From contig NZ_SRHY01000015.1 in NCBI RefSeq assembly GCF_004565465.1, positions 1-62,080 of the forward strand: DNA of 62,080 bases, read 5' to 3'. Position 1 is the first letter of the stretch. The number at the start of each line of letters is the position of its first letter. The notes below the pieces were generated by a model. The model was not told the origin of the DNA, did no database searches, and saw only the letters and a program-made list of their open reading frames with translations. This DNA comes from Lentibacillus salicampi. Lineage in GTDB: Bacteria; Bacillota; Bacilli; Bacillales; Amphibacillaceae. A program made the translations under genes and the position numbers. Positions 17,597 through 26,049 of the stretch are shown here, piece after piece.

Positions 17597-18304
17597 TTAT
17601 TTTACGGCTGTATCAAGCGCAACTTCCATCATGTCGTGGAAGGTTGTCTGGCGTTCCTCGGCTGTCGTCTCTTCGCCTGTGAGAATATGATCGGATACGG
17701 TTAGAACCGTAAGTGCTTGACGGCTAAATTTGGCCGCAAGTGTATACAATGCGGTTGTTTCCATCTCGACTGCCAGAACATTGTATCGGGCCAGTAGCTC
17801 ATTGACGTCTTTGGCATTATCCCGGTAAAATGTATCACTGGTGAATACATTCCCGACTTGTAAATTCAAGCCTTGTTCCTTGCCGGTATCGTATGCATTT
17901 TTTAACAATTCAAAATCGGCTAGTGGCGCATAATCAATTCCGTTGAAGTTCATACGGTTCATTTGTGAATCGGTTGTTGCGCCTTGAGCCAGAATAACAT
18001 CGCGGACTTTGACATCGTTTTGGATGGCTCCGCACGTACCAACACGGATCAATTTCTGCACATCATATTCCTGAATTAACTCGTTCACGTAAATAGAGAT
18101 GGATGGAACGCCCATGCCGGTCCCCTGAACGGAGATCCGTTCACCTTTATATGTGCCGGTAAAACCGTACATACCGCGTACCTGATTATATTGCGTCACA
18201 TCGTCTAAAAATGTTTCGGCAATGAACTTTGCCCTTAGCGGATCACCCGGCAGCAAAATCTTATCAGCTATGTCACCTTTATTTGCACCTATATGTACAC
18301 TCAT
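17597..18304 (-). CDS. deoD: purine nucleoside phosphorylase, DeoD type
   Basis: 235 residues, the usual length. [20 protein letters not shown] at the N-terminus, [13 protein letters not shown] (phosphate-binding Arg), RVGTCGAIQ near 86, [12 protein letters not shown] near 178 (ribose-binding Glu) and TVSDHI near 200 (catalytic Asp). It reversibly phosphorolyses (deoxy)adenosine, inosine and guanosine to base and (deoxy)ribose-1-phosphate in purine salvage. RBS AGGAGG lies 9 bases before the ATG. It is transcribed divergently from the HPr gene and ended by the hairpin at 17557-17586. Confidence 0.95.
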   Translation of the reverse strand: MSVHIGANKGDIADKILLPGDPLRAKFIAETFLDDVTQYNQVRGMYGFTGTYKGERISVQGTGMGVPSISIYVNELIQEYDVQKLIRVGTCGAIQNDVKVRDVILAQGATTDSQMNRMNFNGIDYAPLADFELLKNAYDTGKEQGLNLQVGNVFTSDTFYRDNAKDVNELLARYNVLAVEMETTALYTLAAKFSRQALTVLTVSDHILTGEETTAEERQTTFHDMMEVALDTAVK

Positions 18305-18509
18305 GTTTTACGAACCTCCTGCATACAAATTCATTCAAAATCACGGTACCACATCGGCTGTTTAAAGACAAATTTCACGAAAATGACACAGGATTTGTTG
18401 CTTTTATATTTCAAAAACCGCCATTATTGTATATAATAATAATGTATAGTATTTCATTGTAAGCGGAATACATACGTTAGGAATTTATATTTTGGAAGGA
18501 TGAAAATCA

Positions 18510-18773
18510 ATGCAGGAAAAAACGTTCACAATCACAGCGGACACCGGGGTGCATGCACGTCCGGCAACATTACTGGTCAATAAAGCGGGACAATTTGAAT
18601 CGGAAATCGAGATCTCATATAATGGCAAGGATGTTAACCTTAAATCGATTATGGGTGTCATGTCATTAGGAATCCCTAAAGATGCTGAAGTAAAAATTAC
18701 CGCAACCGGCGGGGATGAAGCAGAAGCGATTAAAGGTGTTACCGAGGTAGTAAACGAACATCTTGGTGAATAA
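18510..18773 (+). CDS. ptsH: HPr phosphocarrier protein
   Basis: 87 residues with the active-site His15 ([13 protein letters not shown]) and the regulatory Ser46 ([13 protein letters not shown]). His15 distinguishes HPr from Crh, which has Gln there. HPr passes phosphate from enzyme I to sugar-specific PTS components, and its Ser46-phosphorylated form is corepressor of CcpA. Normally ptsH is joined to ptsI; here it is followed by a terminator and the convergent kapB, so it is a single-gene unit. RBS GGAAGG precedes the ATG. Confidence 0.92.
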   Translation: MQEKTFTITADTGVHARPATLLVNKAGQFESEIEISYNGKDVNLKSIMGVMSLGIPKDAEVKITATGGDEAEAIKGVTEVVNEHLGE

Positions 18774-18823
18774 TTGCCGAAATTGATCATACTTTCCCGA
18801 CGCAACACGTGTCCATGAAATGG

Positions 18824-18868
18824 TGGAGCCAGGGTGAATGCCCCCTGGCTCCATTATCATTTTTTTAA
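18824..18868 (+). terminator. terminator after ptsH
   Basis: TGGAGCCAGGG (18824-18834) pairs with CCCTGGCTCCA (18843-18853); a run of seven T follows shortly after. Confidence 0.85.
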
Positions 18869-18880
18869 CATGTGATGTTT

Positions 18881-19063
18881 CGATTCGGCTCAACTAACAT
18901 TCAGTGAAAAAACCGTTTCACAGAATGAAGTTTCGCTTTATCCCGCATGTAAAGGTCAGTAACCCGCCAAAGAGCGGTGGCTAACTGACCTTAAAAGCCC
19001 GATTCGGCTCAACTAACATTCAACAAGGAAAGATCGCCTTGTTGAATGAAGTTTCGCTTTATC
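18881..19063. repeat. two copies of a hairpin element with constant flanks, plus a third hairpin between them
   Basis: The flanks CGATTCGGCTCAACTAACAT and GAATGAAGTTTCGCTTTATC occur twice (about 18881-18942 and 19000-19063), but the enclosed stems differ: TGAAA…TTTCA in the first and ATTCAACAAGG…CCTTGTTGAAT in the second. Between them AGGTCAGT…ACTGACCT (about 18953-18991) makes a further hairpin. The kapB stop codon lies inside the last flank. They sit between convergent ptsH and kapB and may act as terminators. Confidence 0.85.
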
Positions 19064-19451
19064 TATAATAACTTTTTGTGTAGGTGTGCTGTTCAAGTTC
19101 TTCAATTTGTTTCAGGGACTGTTGGTTGTATGCAGAATCCTTTTGGGAAAGCTGCTCTTTTGCTTCGTCGACGGCTTTTTGCAGTGATGTTTGATAATCC
19201 GGTAATTCTCCGTCAAAGTTTTTAACGGCAGACTTGACGACATTCATTTTTTCATAATGTGCAAGAGCTTTACGTTCTTGAAAAACGACGCCTTCCGTCT
19301 CACCTGGATTATGCAGATCACCTTGTTTTGGATGTTGTGCAACGGCGTAAACTTTTACCAAGTAGCGTTCACCACGATCCTCCAGCACTTCACCTATGTA
19401 TTTTCCTGAATTATATTTGACTTGAACAATGTCTCCAATGGAAACTGACAT
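19059..19451 (-). CDS. kapB: kinase-associated protein B (KapB)
   Basis: 130 residues. The N-terminal half is a small beta-barrel-like KapB domain: IGDIVQVKYNSGKYIGEVLE, then YLVKVYAVAQHPKQGDLHNP and a conserved GVVFQERKALAHYEK. The C-terminal half is helical and ends HTYTKSYYR. In B. subtilis KapB is needed for full activity of sporulation kinase KinB, feeding the Spo0A phosphorelay, but no kinB is adjacent here. Although called a lipoprotein historically, no signal peptide is present in this sequence. RBS GGGGG stands 9 bases before the ATG. Confidence 0.85.
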   Translation of the reverse strand: MSVSIGDIVQVKYNSGKYIGEVLEDRGERYLVKVYAVAQHPKQGDLHNPGETEGVVFQERKALAHYEKMNVVKSAVKNFDGELPDYQTSLQKAVDEAKEQLSQKDSAYNQQSLKQIEELEQHTYTKSYYR

Positions 19452-19571
19452 TTTTGGTAACCCCCTTTTCTACCATTGTGCCAAATTTCAAGCGTATTCA
19501 GCAATGGTTATGTTTCTGGTTTGGCTTGTATTTCAGGAAAGCTATAATAAAGGTAAAGGAAGTGATCAATC

Positions 19572-19757
19572 ATGATGGAATTTTTGTATTTTCCGGAAGA
19601 TAAATCGGAATATATTCCAGGTGTTATCATACTGATCATTTTTATGATCGGCGCGGTACTGACTATGTACTTTTTTATAAAGTATTCCAAAAAAGAAGCG
19701 AAAAAGGTTGATGAGCAATACGGGCAGGGAGAATATACAACTGAAGACCGGGAGTGA
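19572..19757 (+). CDS. small single-pass membrane protein
   Basis: 61 residues with one hydrophobic segment (about 14-37, IPGVIILIIFMIGAVLTMYF) followed by a lysine-rich cytoplasmic part and an acidic end (YTTEDRE), so an N-out, C-in topology is likely. RBS AAGGAAGTG stands before two adjacent ATG codons. I do not recognise a characterised family. It is divergent from kapB and lies 87 bases before sodC. Confidence 0.55.
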   Translation: MMEFLYFPEDKSEYIPGVIILIIFMIGAVLTMYFFIKYSKKEAKKVDEQYGQGEYTTEDRE

Positions 19758-19844
19758 AAGCAGGCTTGTTTCAAAAATGGGCCTGTTTATTTTTAGCTGA
19801 TTTGCAGATACTGAAAATAAATTATCTGCAAAGGAGCACCACTC

Positions 19845-20420
19845 ATGAAAAGGGTATTATGTATGATTATGCTATTAGTATTTTTGACGGCCTGTCAGGG
19901 AAATAATGAAACATCGCGGACTGTCGATATGTATAATTCATCGGGTGATATGATTGGGACGGTCAAGTTAACAGAGGGAGATGGCGGTGTTGATTTTAAA
20001 ATCAAGCTTGAAGGTCTTGAGGAAGGATACCACGGTATTCATGTTCATGAGTATCCGAAATGTGATCAGCCGGACTTCACATCTGCCGGCAACCACTTTA
20101 ATCCTGACGGCAATCAGCATGGGTTGATGCATCCGGAAGGCTCACACCTTGGAGATCTGCCGAATATTGAAACGAATTCGGACGGACTCGTGGATGCTGA
20201 GTTGATGCTTCCAGAGGCAACGTTAATGGATGGGAAAAAATCACTCCTTAGCGGGGAGGGTACATCACTCATTATCCATGAGGGGCAGGATGATGGTGTT
20301 AGTCAGCCTGGAGGCGAATCCGGTACCAGAATAGCGTGCGGTCTTATTGCCAAGGATGAAAAGAAATCATCAGAAACACCAACAGATCCGACTGATTTTA
20401 ATGAGAAACAGGAAGAATAA
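19845..20420 (+). CDS. sodC: Cu/Zn superoxide dismutase lipoprotein
   Basis: 191 residues. Lipoprotein signal with lipobox LTAC at Cys17. The SOD domain (about 25-170) keeps all seven metal ligands by family position: HVHEY, AGNHFNP, NQHG, SHLGD (His and Asp) and LIIHEG, and the two disulfide cysteines (YPKC and RIACGL). This differs from B. subtilis SodC/YojM, which as I recall has lost copper ligands. The enzyme would dismutate superoxide outside the membrane. A 20-residue acidic, proline-containing tail follows the domain. RBS AAAGGAG precedes the ATG. A 17-copy minisatellite begins about 30 bases after its stop. Confidence 0.9.
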   Translation: MKRVLCMIMLLVFLTACQGNNETSRTVDMYNSSGDMIGTVKLTEGDGGVDFKIKLEGLEEGYHGIHVHEYPKCDQPDFTSAGNHFNPDGNQHGLMHPEGSHLGDLPNIETNSDGLVDAELMLPEATLMDGKKSLLSGEGTSLIIHEGQDDGVSQPGGESGTRIACGLIAKDEKKSSETPTDPTDFNEKQEE

Positions 20421-20447
20421 TGGTTTATCGGAAAATGTGAATCGAAC

Positions 20448-20803
20448 AGGGCGGAGAATCAGCAGAAGAGCGGGAGAATCGGCAGAAGGGTGGGAGAATC
20501 GGCAGAAGAGTGGGAGAATCGGCAGAAGAGTGGGAGAATCGGCAGAAGAGTGGGAGAATCGGCAGAAGGGCGAAAGAATCAGCAGAAGAGCGGAAGAATC
20601 GGCAGAAGGGCGAAAGAATCAGCAGAAGAGCGGAAGAATCGGCAGAAGAGCGGGAGAATCGGCAGAAGGGCGGAGAATCAGCAGAAGAGCGGGAGAATCG
20701 GCAGAAGGGCACAAGAATCGGCAGAAGAGCGCGGGAATCAGCAGAAGAGCGGGAGAATCGGCAGAAGGGCGAAAGAATCAGCAGAAGAGCAGAAAAACAG
20801 AGT
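20448..20803. repeat. 20-bp minisatellite, about 17 copies
   Basis: AATCGGCAG or AATCAGCAG recurs from 20457 to 20776 with a 20-bp step (one 19-bp step near 20676). The unit is the same family as at 12.68-12.97 kb: GAATCGGCAGAAGAGCGGRA. The right half tends to alternate GGCAG and AGCAG copies, indicating a 40-bp higher-order unit. Frames on both strands are open only because of the repeat. It fills the gap between convergent sodC and patB. Confidence 0.95.
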
Positions 20804-20843
20804 TGCCGTCGGAATACTAACGAAAAACTAAAAAATGGTAAAT

Positions 20844-20880
20844 GGGTGGACCCACATCGAAGTGGGTCCACCCTTATTTT
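20844..20880. terminator. bidirectional terminator between sodC/array and patB
   Basis: GGGTGGACCCAC (20844-20855) pairs with GTGGGTCCACCC (20862-20873), followed by TTATTTT; placed just after the patB stop on its strand. Confidence 0.85.
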
Positions 20881-20884
20881 GAAA

Positions 20885-22054
20885 TTACTGGTTGTTCACG
20901 GCACTAATCAGCCGTTTGACACCTTTTTCAAGTGTTTCTCGTGGACAGGCAATATTCATACGCATAAATAGCTTACCTTCTTCACCATAATCCACCCCAG
21001 CGTTTAGTCCGACTTTGGCTGTTTCGTTCATAAATTTCTTTAAAGCGTCGCTGTCCAATTGTAGTTTGCTGCAATCGATCCACAGCAAATAAGTGCCTTC
21101 TGAACGCGTGACAGTCAGTATATCGGTTTTTTCTTCCAGCATCGAAGTGACATATTCCTTATGCTGTTGCAGCACACTCTTCAGCTCGTCCAGCCACTCT
21201 TCACTGTAACGGTACGCTGCTTCCAGTGCCGTATTGCCCATGGTGTTCAGCATGTTATGTCCTTGTTTCAGGAGCTGGCTGTCAAGGGTTTCCTTTGTCT
21301 TTTTGTCAGATGTGATAATATAGGATGCCTGCAGACCGGCCAGGTTGAATGTCTTCGATGGTGACATAAACGTTATCGTATTGGCTGCAATGTCTTCTGA
21401 CAGGGAAGCAATCGGAATGTGCGTTTCACCTGGATAAATCAGATCGGCATGGATCTCATCTGACAGAATCAGCACATCATATTTCAGGCACAGCCGCGCT
21501 ATTTCCTGCAGTTCCTCTTGTTTCCAGACACGTCCAACCGGATTATGCGGCGAGCACAGGATAAATGCTGAAATGCCCTGCTTTAGTTTTTCTTCAAAAT
21601 CCGCAAAGTCAATTTGATAATAGTTGTCCTGTTTTTGCAGCGGGCTTTTTACAATTTTTCTGTCATGTGATTCAATCACGTTGTAAAAAGGTGTATAGAC
21701 AGGTGTTTGAATCAGAATGTTGTCTCCAGGTTTCGTAAAAGCCTGAACGGCCATATGTAAACTGGCTACGACACCGGGGCTGAATGAAAGCCATTCTTTG
21801 TTTATCTTCCAGTTGTGTCGTTTGGACACCCAGTTGATGATTGGATTTTTTACATCATCATCAATAATGGTATAGCCAAAAATGCCATGTTCAGCACGTT
21901 TGATTAAAGCGTCATTAACCGCCTGTGGTGCTTTAAAGTCCATATCGGCCACCCACATAGGCAGCACATCATCGGATTGGAATACAGTATTCCGCATGTC
22001 CCATTTGACCGAGCGCGTGTTATTACGATTATATACATTTTCAAAAATTCCCAT
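20885..22054 (-). CDS. patB: PatB/MalY-type cysteine-S-conjugate beta-lyase (aminotransferase class I/II)
   Basis: 389 residues, fold type I PLP enzyme. N-terminal DVLPMWVADMDFKAPQAV, substrate-site SPHNPVGRVWK near 165, LSDEIHADLIYPG near 195, and the PLP-binding Lys in MSPSKTFNLAGLQ near 233. B. subtilis PatB is a C-S lyase acting on cystathionine and other cysteine conjugates; MalY of E. coli has the same fold. It probably links methionine and cysteine metabolism. RBS AAGGAGG precedes the ATG. The order kapB, patB, pgi, yugI, yugO resembles the B. subtilis yug region. Confidence 0.88.
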   Translation of the reverse strand: MGIFENVYNRNNTRSVKWDMRNTVFQSDDVLPMWVADMDFKAPQAVNDALIKRAEHGIFGYTIIDDDVKNPIINWVSKRHNWKINKEWLSFSPGVVASLHMAVQAFTKPGDNILIQTPVYTPFYNVIESHDRKIVKSPLQKQDNYYQIDFADFEEKLKQGISAFILCSPHNPVGRVWKQEELQEIARLCLKYDVLILSDEIHADLIYPGETHIPIASLSEDIAANTITFMSPSKTFNLAGLQASYIITSDKKTKETLDSQLLKQGHNMLNTMGNTALEAAYRYSEEWLDELKSVLQQHKEYVTSMLEEKTDILTVTRSEGTYLLWIDCSKLQLDSDALKKFMNETAKVGLNAGVDYGEEGKLFMRMNIACPRETLEKGVKRLISAVNNQ

Positions 22055-22143
22055 CGTTAACCTCCTTGTAAATTAAGTATAAATTAGGACCTGACCACTA
22101 TTATACTGCAAAATCCAGAAAAGATTAACCGTTTGAGCATTCT

Positions 22144-22178
22144 TTTATCCCGCGTGTAATGGTCAGTAATCCGCCAAA
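22144..22178 (+). repeat. partial copy of the 18.9-kb hairpin element
   Basis: Thirty-two of 35 positions match 18937-18971: TTTATCCCGC, then GTAATGGTCAGTAATCCGCC. The returning arm of the hairpin is missing here; instead the sequence runs into the structured element at 22190-22335. Confidence 0.75.
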
Positions 22179-22189
22179 AATGAAAAACA

Positions 22190-22335
22190 AAAGCGCAAGC
22201 GCCCGTTTAGCGACGTACAAACTGGAGCACTCCGCAATGAGATAAAGGAAACACGGTGAGCCTGTGGCGAACCGATGTTGACTTATCGTAGTGGAGGAGT
22301 GTGAAGTTTGCTAGTCGCTGGACGTGGCTGATAAG
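22190..22335 (+). repeat. nested-helix intergenic element of about 120-145 nt
   Basis: Nested pairings: CGTTTAGCGAC (22204-22214) with GTCGCTGGACG (22314-22324, two G-U); CAAACT (22218-22223) with AGTTTG (22305-22310); CACTCC (22228-22233) with GGAGTG (22296-22301); GATAA (22241-22245) with TTATC (22283-22287); CGGT (22254-22257) with ACCG (22271-22274). All five helices are collinear in one long irregular hairpin. No ORF is present. From memory, very similar sequence recurs between genes in other Bacillaceae, so it is probably a multicopy structured repeat. Confidence 0.75.
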
Positions 22336-22390
22336 GCTGCCAGTTATTTACAGCAGTTTCAATCTGGAATTTCCCAGACAACGAAAAAAA

Positions 22391-22418
22391 AGCAAGGCAT
22401 TCAGAATGCCTTGCTTAC
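22391..22418. terminator. strong hairpin, likely terminator
   Basis: AGCAAGGCATTC (22391-22402) pairs perfectly with GAATGCCTTGCT (22404-22415); A run before the first arm gives a T run on the − strand, so it can act as a distal terminator of pgi. Confidence 0.75.
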
Positions 22419-22535
22419 AGGGGGAATACGAGAAAGTCTTACATTTATAGTATTACCCGGTGATTAAAATGATAAACATAATCTAATAAAAAAATTTGAG
22501 ATATTTTCTTCAAAAAGCGCTATCCTCGTTCACAG

Positions 22536-22563
22536 TATAATCCCGTGTCTTGTCGGGGATTTT
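22536..22563 (-). terminator. terminator after pgi
   Basis: AATCCCG (22539-22545) with CGGGGATT (22554-22561) just beyond the pgi stop, read on the − strand. Confidence 0.55.
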
Positions 22564-22569
22564 GTCTTT

Positions 22570-23922
22570 TTACGCTTTCAGACGTTTCTCCAATTCCGCT
22601 TTTGCATCTTCAAATCCAGGCTTACCTAACAGGGCAAACATGTTTTTCTTATAAGCTTCAACGCCGGGCTGATTGAATGGATTAACGCCCAGCAGATAAC
22701 CGCTCACGGCACAGGCTTTTTCAAAAAAGTAAACAAGATAGCCGAACGTGTAAGCATTCAGTTCGGGCACTTCGATCACAAGATTCGGCACGCTGCCGTC
22801 GGTATGAGCGAGCAACGTTCCTTGGTATGCTTTATCATTGATGTCATTCAGCGTTTTTCCAGCCAGATAATTTAGGCCATCAGCGTTTTCGTCGTCAGCT
22901 TCCAATGTCAAATCTTTTTTCGGGTTGATTACATGTAGGACGGTCTCGAACAGATCGCGTCGTCCGTCCTGAATATACTGTCCCATCGAATGCAGGTCAG
23001 TCGTGAAGTTGGCTGCCGCCGGGAAGATACCTTTCTGATCTTTCCCTTCACTCTCACCGAAGAGCTGCTTCCACCATTCACTGAAATACTGCAAATGTGG
23101 TTCATAGTTGATCAGCATTTCAATCGTTTTGCCTTTATTGTATAAAACATTCCGGACAGCCGCATATTGATAGGCTGGATTATCAGCAAGGGATGGCTCC
23201 GACAGATCGTTCATGGCGGTTTTGGCACCTTGTATGATGTCGTCGATGGATACGCCACTCACGGCAATCGGCAGCAGACCGACAGCTGTCAGCACTGAAT
23301 AGCGCCCGCCGACATCATCAGGAATTACGAACGTTTCATACCCTTCTTGATCAGCCGCGGTTTTCAATGCCCCTTTTTCCTTGTCGGTTGTTGCATAAAT
23401 CCGTTTTTTGGCTTCGTCTTTTCCGTACTTGTCTTCAAGGAACTTCTTGAAGATGCGAAAGGCTATCGCCGGTTCGGTTGTTGTACCGCTTTTGGAAATG
23501 ACATTTATCGATACATCCCTGTTTTCAAGAAGATCAAATAATTCATGAATATAGGTGGAACTCAGATGATTTCCGACAAACAAAACCTGTGGTGCATTCC
23601 GTTGTTCATCAGCAAGCAGGTTCTGAAATGAGTGCGTCAGCATGTCGATGGCCGCCCTAGCTCCAAGGTATGAACCGCCAATCCCGATGACGAGTAGCAC
23701 GTCTGAATTCTTTCTGATTGTTTCTGCCGCTGATTTAATCCGTCTGAATTCTTCCTGGTCATAATTTTCCGGTAAATCCATCCAACCTAAAAAGCTATTA
23801 CCCTGACCGGATTTTTGGTGGAGCTTATCATGTGCCAATTCAACATATTCAGAGAGATAATCAAGCTCTGTGTGGTCAAAAAAATTCAACGCCTCATTAT
23901 AGGAAAAGTTGATATGTGTCAT
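22570..23922 (-). CDS. pgi: glucose-6-phosphate isomerase
   Basis: 450 residues from ATG 23922, with AAGGAGG upstream; the 13-codon upstream extension is rejected. Phosphosugar-binding motifs: [16 protein letters not shown] near 75, [16 protein letters not shown] near 142, and [15 protein letters not shown] near 192 (the isomerase signature), with the catalytic Glu and Lys expected in FSEWW…GESEGK and later regions. It interconverts glucose-6-phosphate and fructose-6-phosphate in glycolysis and gluconeogenesis. Single-gene unit with its own downstream hairpins. Confidence 0.96.
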   Translation of the reverse strand: MTHINFSYNEALNFFDHTELDYLSEYVELAHDKLHQKSGQGNSFLGWMDLPENYDQEEFRRIKSAAETIRKNSDVLLVIGIGGSYLGARAAIDMLTHSFQNLLADEQRNAPQVLFVGNHLSSTYIHELFDLLENRDVSINVISKSGTTTEPAIAFRIFKKFLEDKYGKDEAKKRIYATTDKEKGALKTAADQEGYETFVIPDDVGGRYSVLTAVGLLPIAVSGVSIDDIIQGAKTAMNDLSEPSLADNPAYQYAAVRNVLYNKGKTIEMLINYEPHLQYFSEWWKQLFGESEGKDQKGIFPAAANFTTDLHSMGQYIQDGRRDLFETVLHVINPKKDLTLEADDENADGLNYLAGKTLNDINDKAYQGTLLAHTDGSVPNLVIEVPELNAYTFGYLVYFFEKACAVSGYLLGVNPFNQPGVEAYKKNMFALLGKPGFEDAKAELEKRLKA

Positions 23923-24017
23923 GGTATCCTCCTTAAAAGGTTGTTCAAAAAGCCTCAGCATTCTATTTTACTTTACCCGATACAACACGGCTGAATCAAG
24001 AATGAACCATCTTAAAA

Positions 24018-24056
24018 AAAGAAGCTTTTTCACATGTAGTTACGAAAAAGCCTCTT
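24018..24056 (-). terminator. hairpin between pgi and yugI
   Basis: AGAAGCTTTTTC pairs with GAAAAAGCCTCT (one mismatch) around a 12-base loop; position fits transcription from the − strand upstream genes. Confidence 0.5.
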
Positions 24057-24124
24057 GATTCGATCTTATTATTTTGGATCAACATTAAAATCTATGGTTG
24101 AAACGAATGAATAAAAGTGAGAAC

Positions 24125-24245
24125 AATAAAGAAAGCTGAGGACAAGCCCACGGAAAGCGACGAGCAAAACTTCTGCCGAGTAAACTGCGAGTTGCGAGGA
24201 GTGCTGCTTCCCCGAAATAACTTCCAACACGACGAGCACCAAGTG
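24125..24245 (-). repeat. dispersed intergenic repeat, copy 1
   Basis: The segment CGAGTTGCGAGGAGTGCTGC (24188-24207) and its continuation to about 24240 match, at about 75 percent identity, the reverse complement of 54553-54607; the first 15 bases are identical. Upstream CCCACGGAAAGCGA (about 24149-24162) also has a counterpart in the other copy. The region between pgi and yugI holds no gene. Confidence 0.7.
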
Positions 24246-24315
24246 TTTTTTCGTAGCGATCGCCTACATAAAATACTCTTTTTATTTATCAACCTTAGAT
24301 TTTGTTTAAGAACCA

Positions 24316-24708
24316 TTATTTTTTAAAATTTTCTTCGCGTTCTTCCGACTGTTTGATCCATTCGTCCAGTTTGTCTTTTAACGTATTGAAACCTGTATTT
24401 GCCTGATCCTGCTGTTTTGAGTCCTGACTCTTTTGGCTGGGGTTGTTCTTATTATCTTTGGGCGGCTCCTGGGTTGCACGGATTGATAGCGACACTTTAT
24501 TGTTGTCAGCATTCACATTTAAGATTTTTACCTTCACATCATCACCGACTGCCAGGTAATCATGAACATCTTTAACATAACCGTGTGTTACTTCGGAAAT
24601 ATGAACTAATCCTTGTGTATCCTCATCGAGCGCGACAAAAGCACCATATGGCTGAATACCGGTTACTTTGCCATCCAAAATCTGACCCGCTTCAAAATTG
24701 TCTATCAT
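24316..24708 (-). CDS. yugI: S1 RNA-binding domain protein (general stress protein 13 type)
   Basis: 130 residues, the length of B. subtilis YugI, from ATG 24708 with AGGAGTG upstream. One S1 domain: AGQILDGKVTGIQPYGAFVA, GLVHISEVTHGYVKDVHDYL, VGDDVKVKILNVNADNNKVSLSIR split over residues 5-75. A Gln/Asn/Lys-rich low-complexity linker follows and ends in a charged helix (WIKQSEEREENFKK). S1-domain proteins of this type associate with ribosomes or mRNA; the precise role is unknown. Confidence 0.85.
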   Translation of the reverse strand: MIDNFEAGQILDGKVTGIQPYGAFVALDEDTQGLVHISEVTHGYVKDVHDYLAVGDDVKVKILNVNADNNKVSLSIRATQEPPKDNKNNPSQKSQDSKQQDQANTGFNTLKDKLDEWIKQSEEREENFKK

Positions 24709-24972
24709 GTTGAACACTCCTATAACTTATTCGATTATTTTCACACAATAAAACATTTTAGCATAAATACCGAATTCGAGCAAAAAATAGAAAGACTATT
24801 CGTGAGAAAGGTGTGACGGCACGGGTCGATCATCCGAATTCGCTTGTATAGGATAAAAAGAAAACACTGATAGAACGGATCTTGTAGGGAACGTACCAGA
24901 CATGACCATCCAACATCTGTCCTCCCGAGAACCTTGAAGCCGGACAGGGGAAAAAGTGATAAAAAGCTTCTA

Positions 24973-25971
24973 TTACCAGGCTGATAGTATAATCAGTGTA
25001 TCGTCATTGTCAAGAATGATCTCCTGAGACGGATTCATCATCCAATTACCGTCACGGATAATACCGAGCAATAGCTCATGGTTGTCCAGGAAAAAGTCAA
25101 CCCCCTCTCTAAACGAGCTCCCTTCCAGTTCCTCCGGCGTTTTGATATGGGAAAATTGCTGTTCGTTCAAAAGATTTAAGACGGTTTCGAACGGCCGTGT
25201 ATATTTTTTATGAAAAAGTTCATGGTAGAATAATGTGCTCATAAAATCATTCGATCCGATGACAGTATCAGCACCGGCACGAATCGCGTTTTCAACCTGG
25301 CTGATGGTCAGGATTTCCGCATTGATGGGTATATCCTGATTGTTGCCGCGGACTGCTACGGTTGTCAGGATGGTGTCAATATCGGCTTTACGTTCTTTTA
25401 TGGTAATATCGGAACTGATCATGACCGATTCAGCTTCCTCGATATTGGCCTGCACCAATACGGCATCCTCACTTGGATCACCATGGATATAATGAACTGG
25501 ATAATGCCTGTATGGCAGCTCACTAAGTGTCCGGTCAATCAAAACCACTTCCTGATTCGCGTCCTTATCCGCAATCATCTCGACCAATTGTCTGGTCCGC
25601 TCATTCCAACCGACGATGACAATGTGATTTTTGCCATTAAATGAAACTTTTCCTTCTGACAAGTCGCTTTCATGGTTAATCGTTTTGGCTGCAAGCGTTG
25701 TAATATAGAATGTGAGCATTCCACCGCCGGAGAGTATCATTAAAATGCCAACAACTCTGCCTATGATTGTCAATGGAATGTAATCGCCATAACCCACTGT
25801 GGCGCCTGTAACAAATGCCCACCATACACCGTCAAACACTGTTGGAAATTCTTGTGGTTCAATTAGGTGGATGATGGTTCCGAAAAACAGCATCAGCACA
25901 CATACGGCAAGCAAAAGCCTGACGACAACCGGCATCCGGTAGAAAATATGTTTGAAAGATTCAAGATTCAT
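24973..25971 (-). CDS. yugO: potassium channel with RCK (TrkA-N) domain
   Basis: 332 residues from ATG 25971 (AAAGGTG six bases upstream). Two membrane segments flank a pore loop with the selectivity filter TVGYGD at about 58-63. The cytoplasmic part starts with a Rossmann-like RCK domain (HIVIVGWNERTRQLVEMI near 115, acidic VVLIDRTLSE near 146) and ends in a C-terminal RCK subdomain. It corresponds to B. subtilis YugO, a potassium channel that carries electrical signals in biofilms. In an organism living at high salt it could also serve potassium homeostasis; that is inference. The 250 bases upstream to yugI hold no gene. Confidence 0.9.
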   Translation of the reverse strand: MNLESFKHIFYRMPVVVRLLLAVCVLMLFFGTIIHLIEPQEFPTVFDGVWWAFVTGATVGYGDYIPLTIIGRVVGILMILSGGGMLTFYITTLAAKTINHESDLSEGKVSFNGKNHIVIVGWNERTRQLVEMIADKDANQEVVLIDRTLSELPYRHYPVHYIHGDPSEDAVLVQANIEEAESVMISSDITIKERKADIDTILTTVAVRGNNQDIPINAEILTISQVENAIRAGADTVIGSNDFMSTLFYHELFHKKYTRPFETVLNLLNEQQFSHIKTPEELEGSSFREGVDFFLDNHELLLGIIRDGNWMMNPSQEIILDNDDTLIILSAW

Positions 25972-26049
25972 GTTTGTCACCTTTGCCTATAACAAATTTC
26001 ACACCGTTAGTATGGGCAAAGGAAGTCATCACTTATACAGACCAGTCAT

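Noticed and set aside
20347..20971. ORFs of 100-157 codons over the second 20-bp array
   Set aside because: Same reason; three overlapping + frames and a − frame are open together, which is a repeat artefact.
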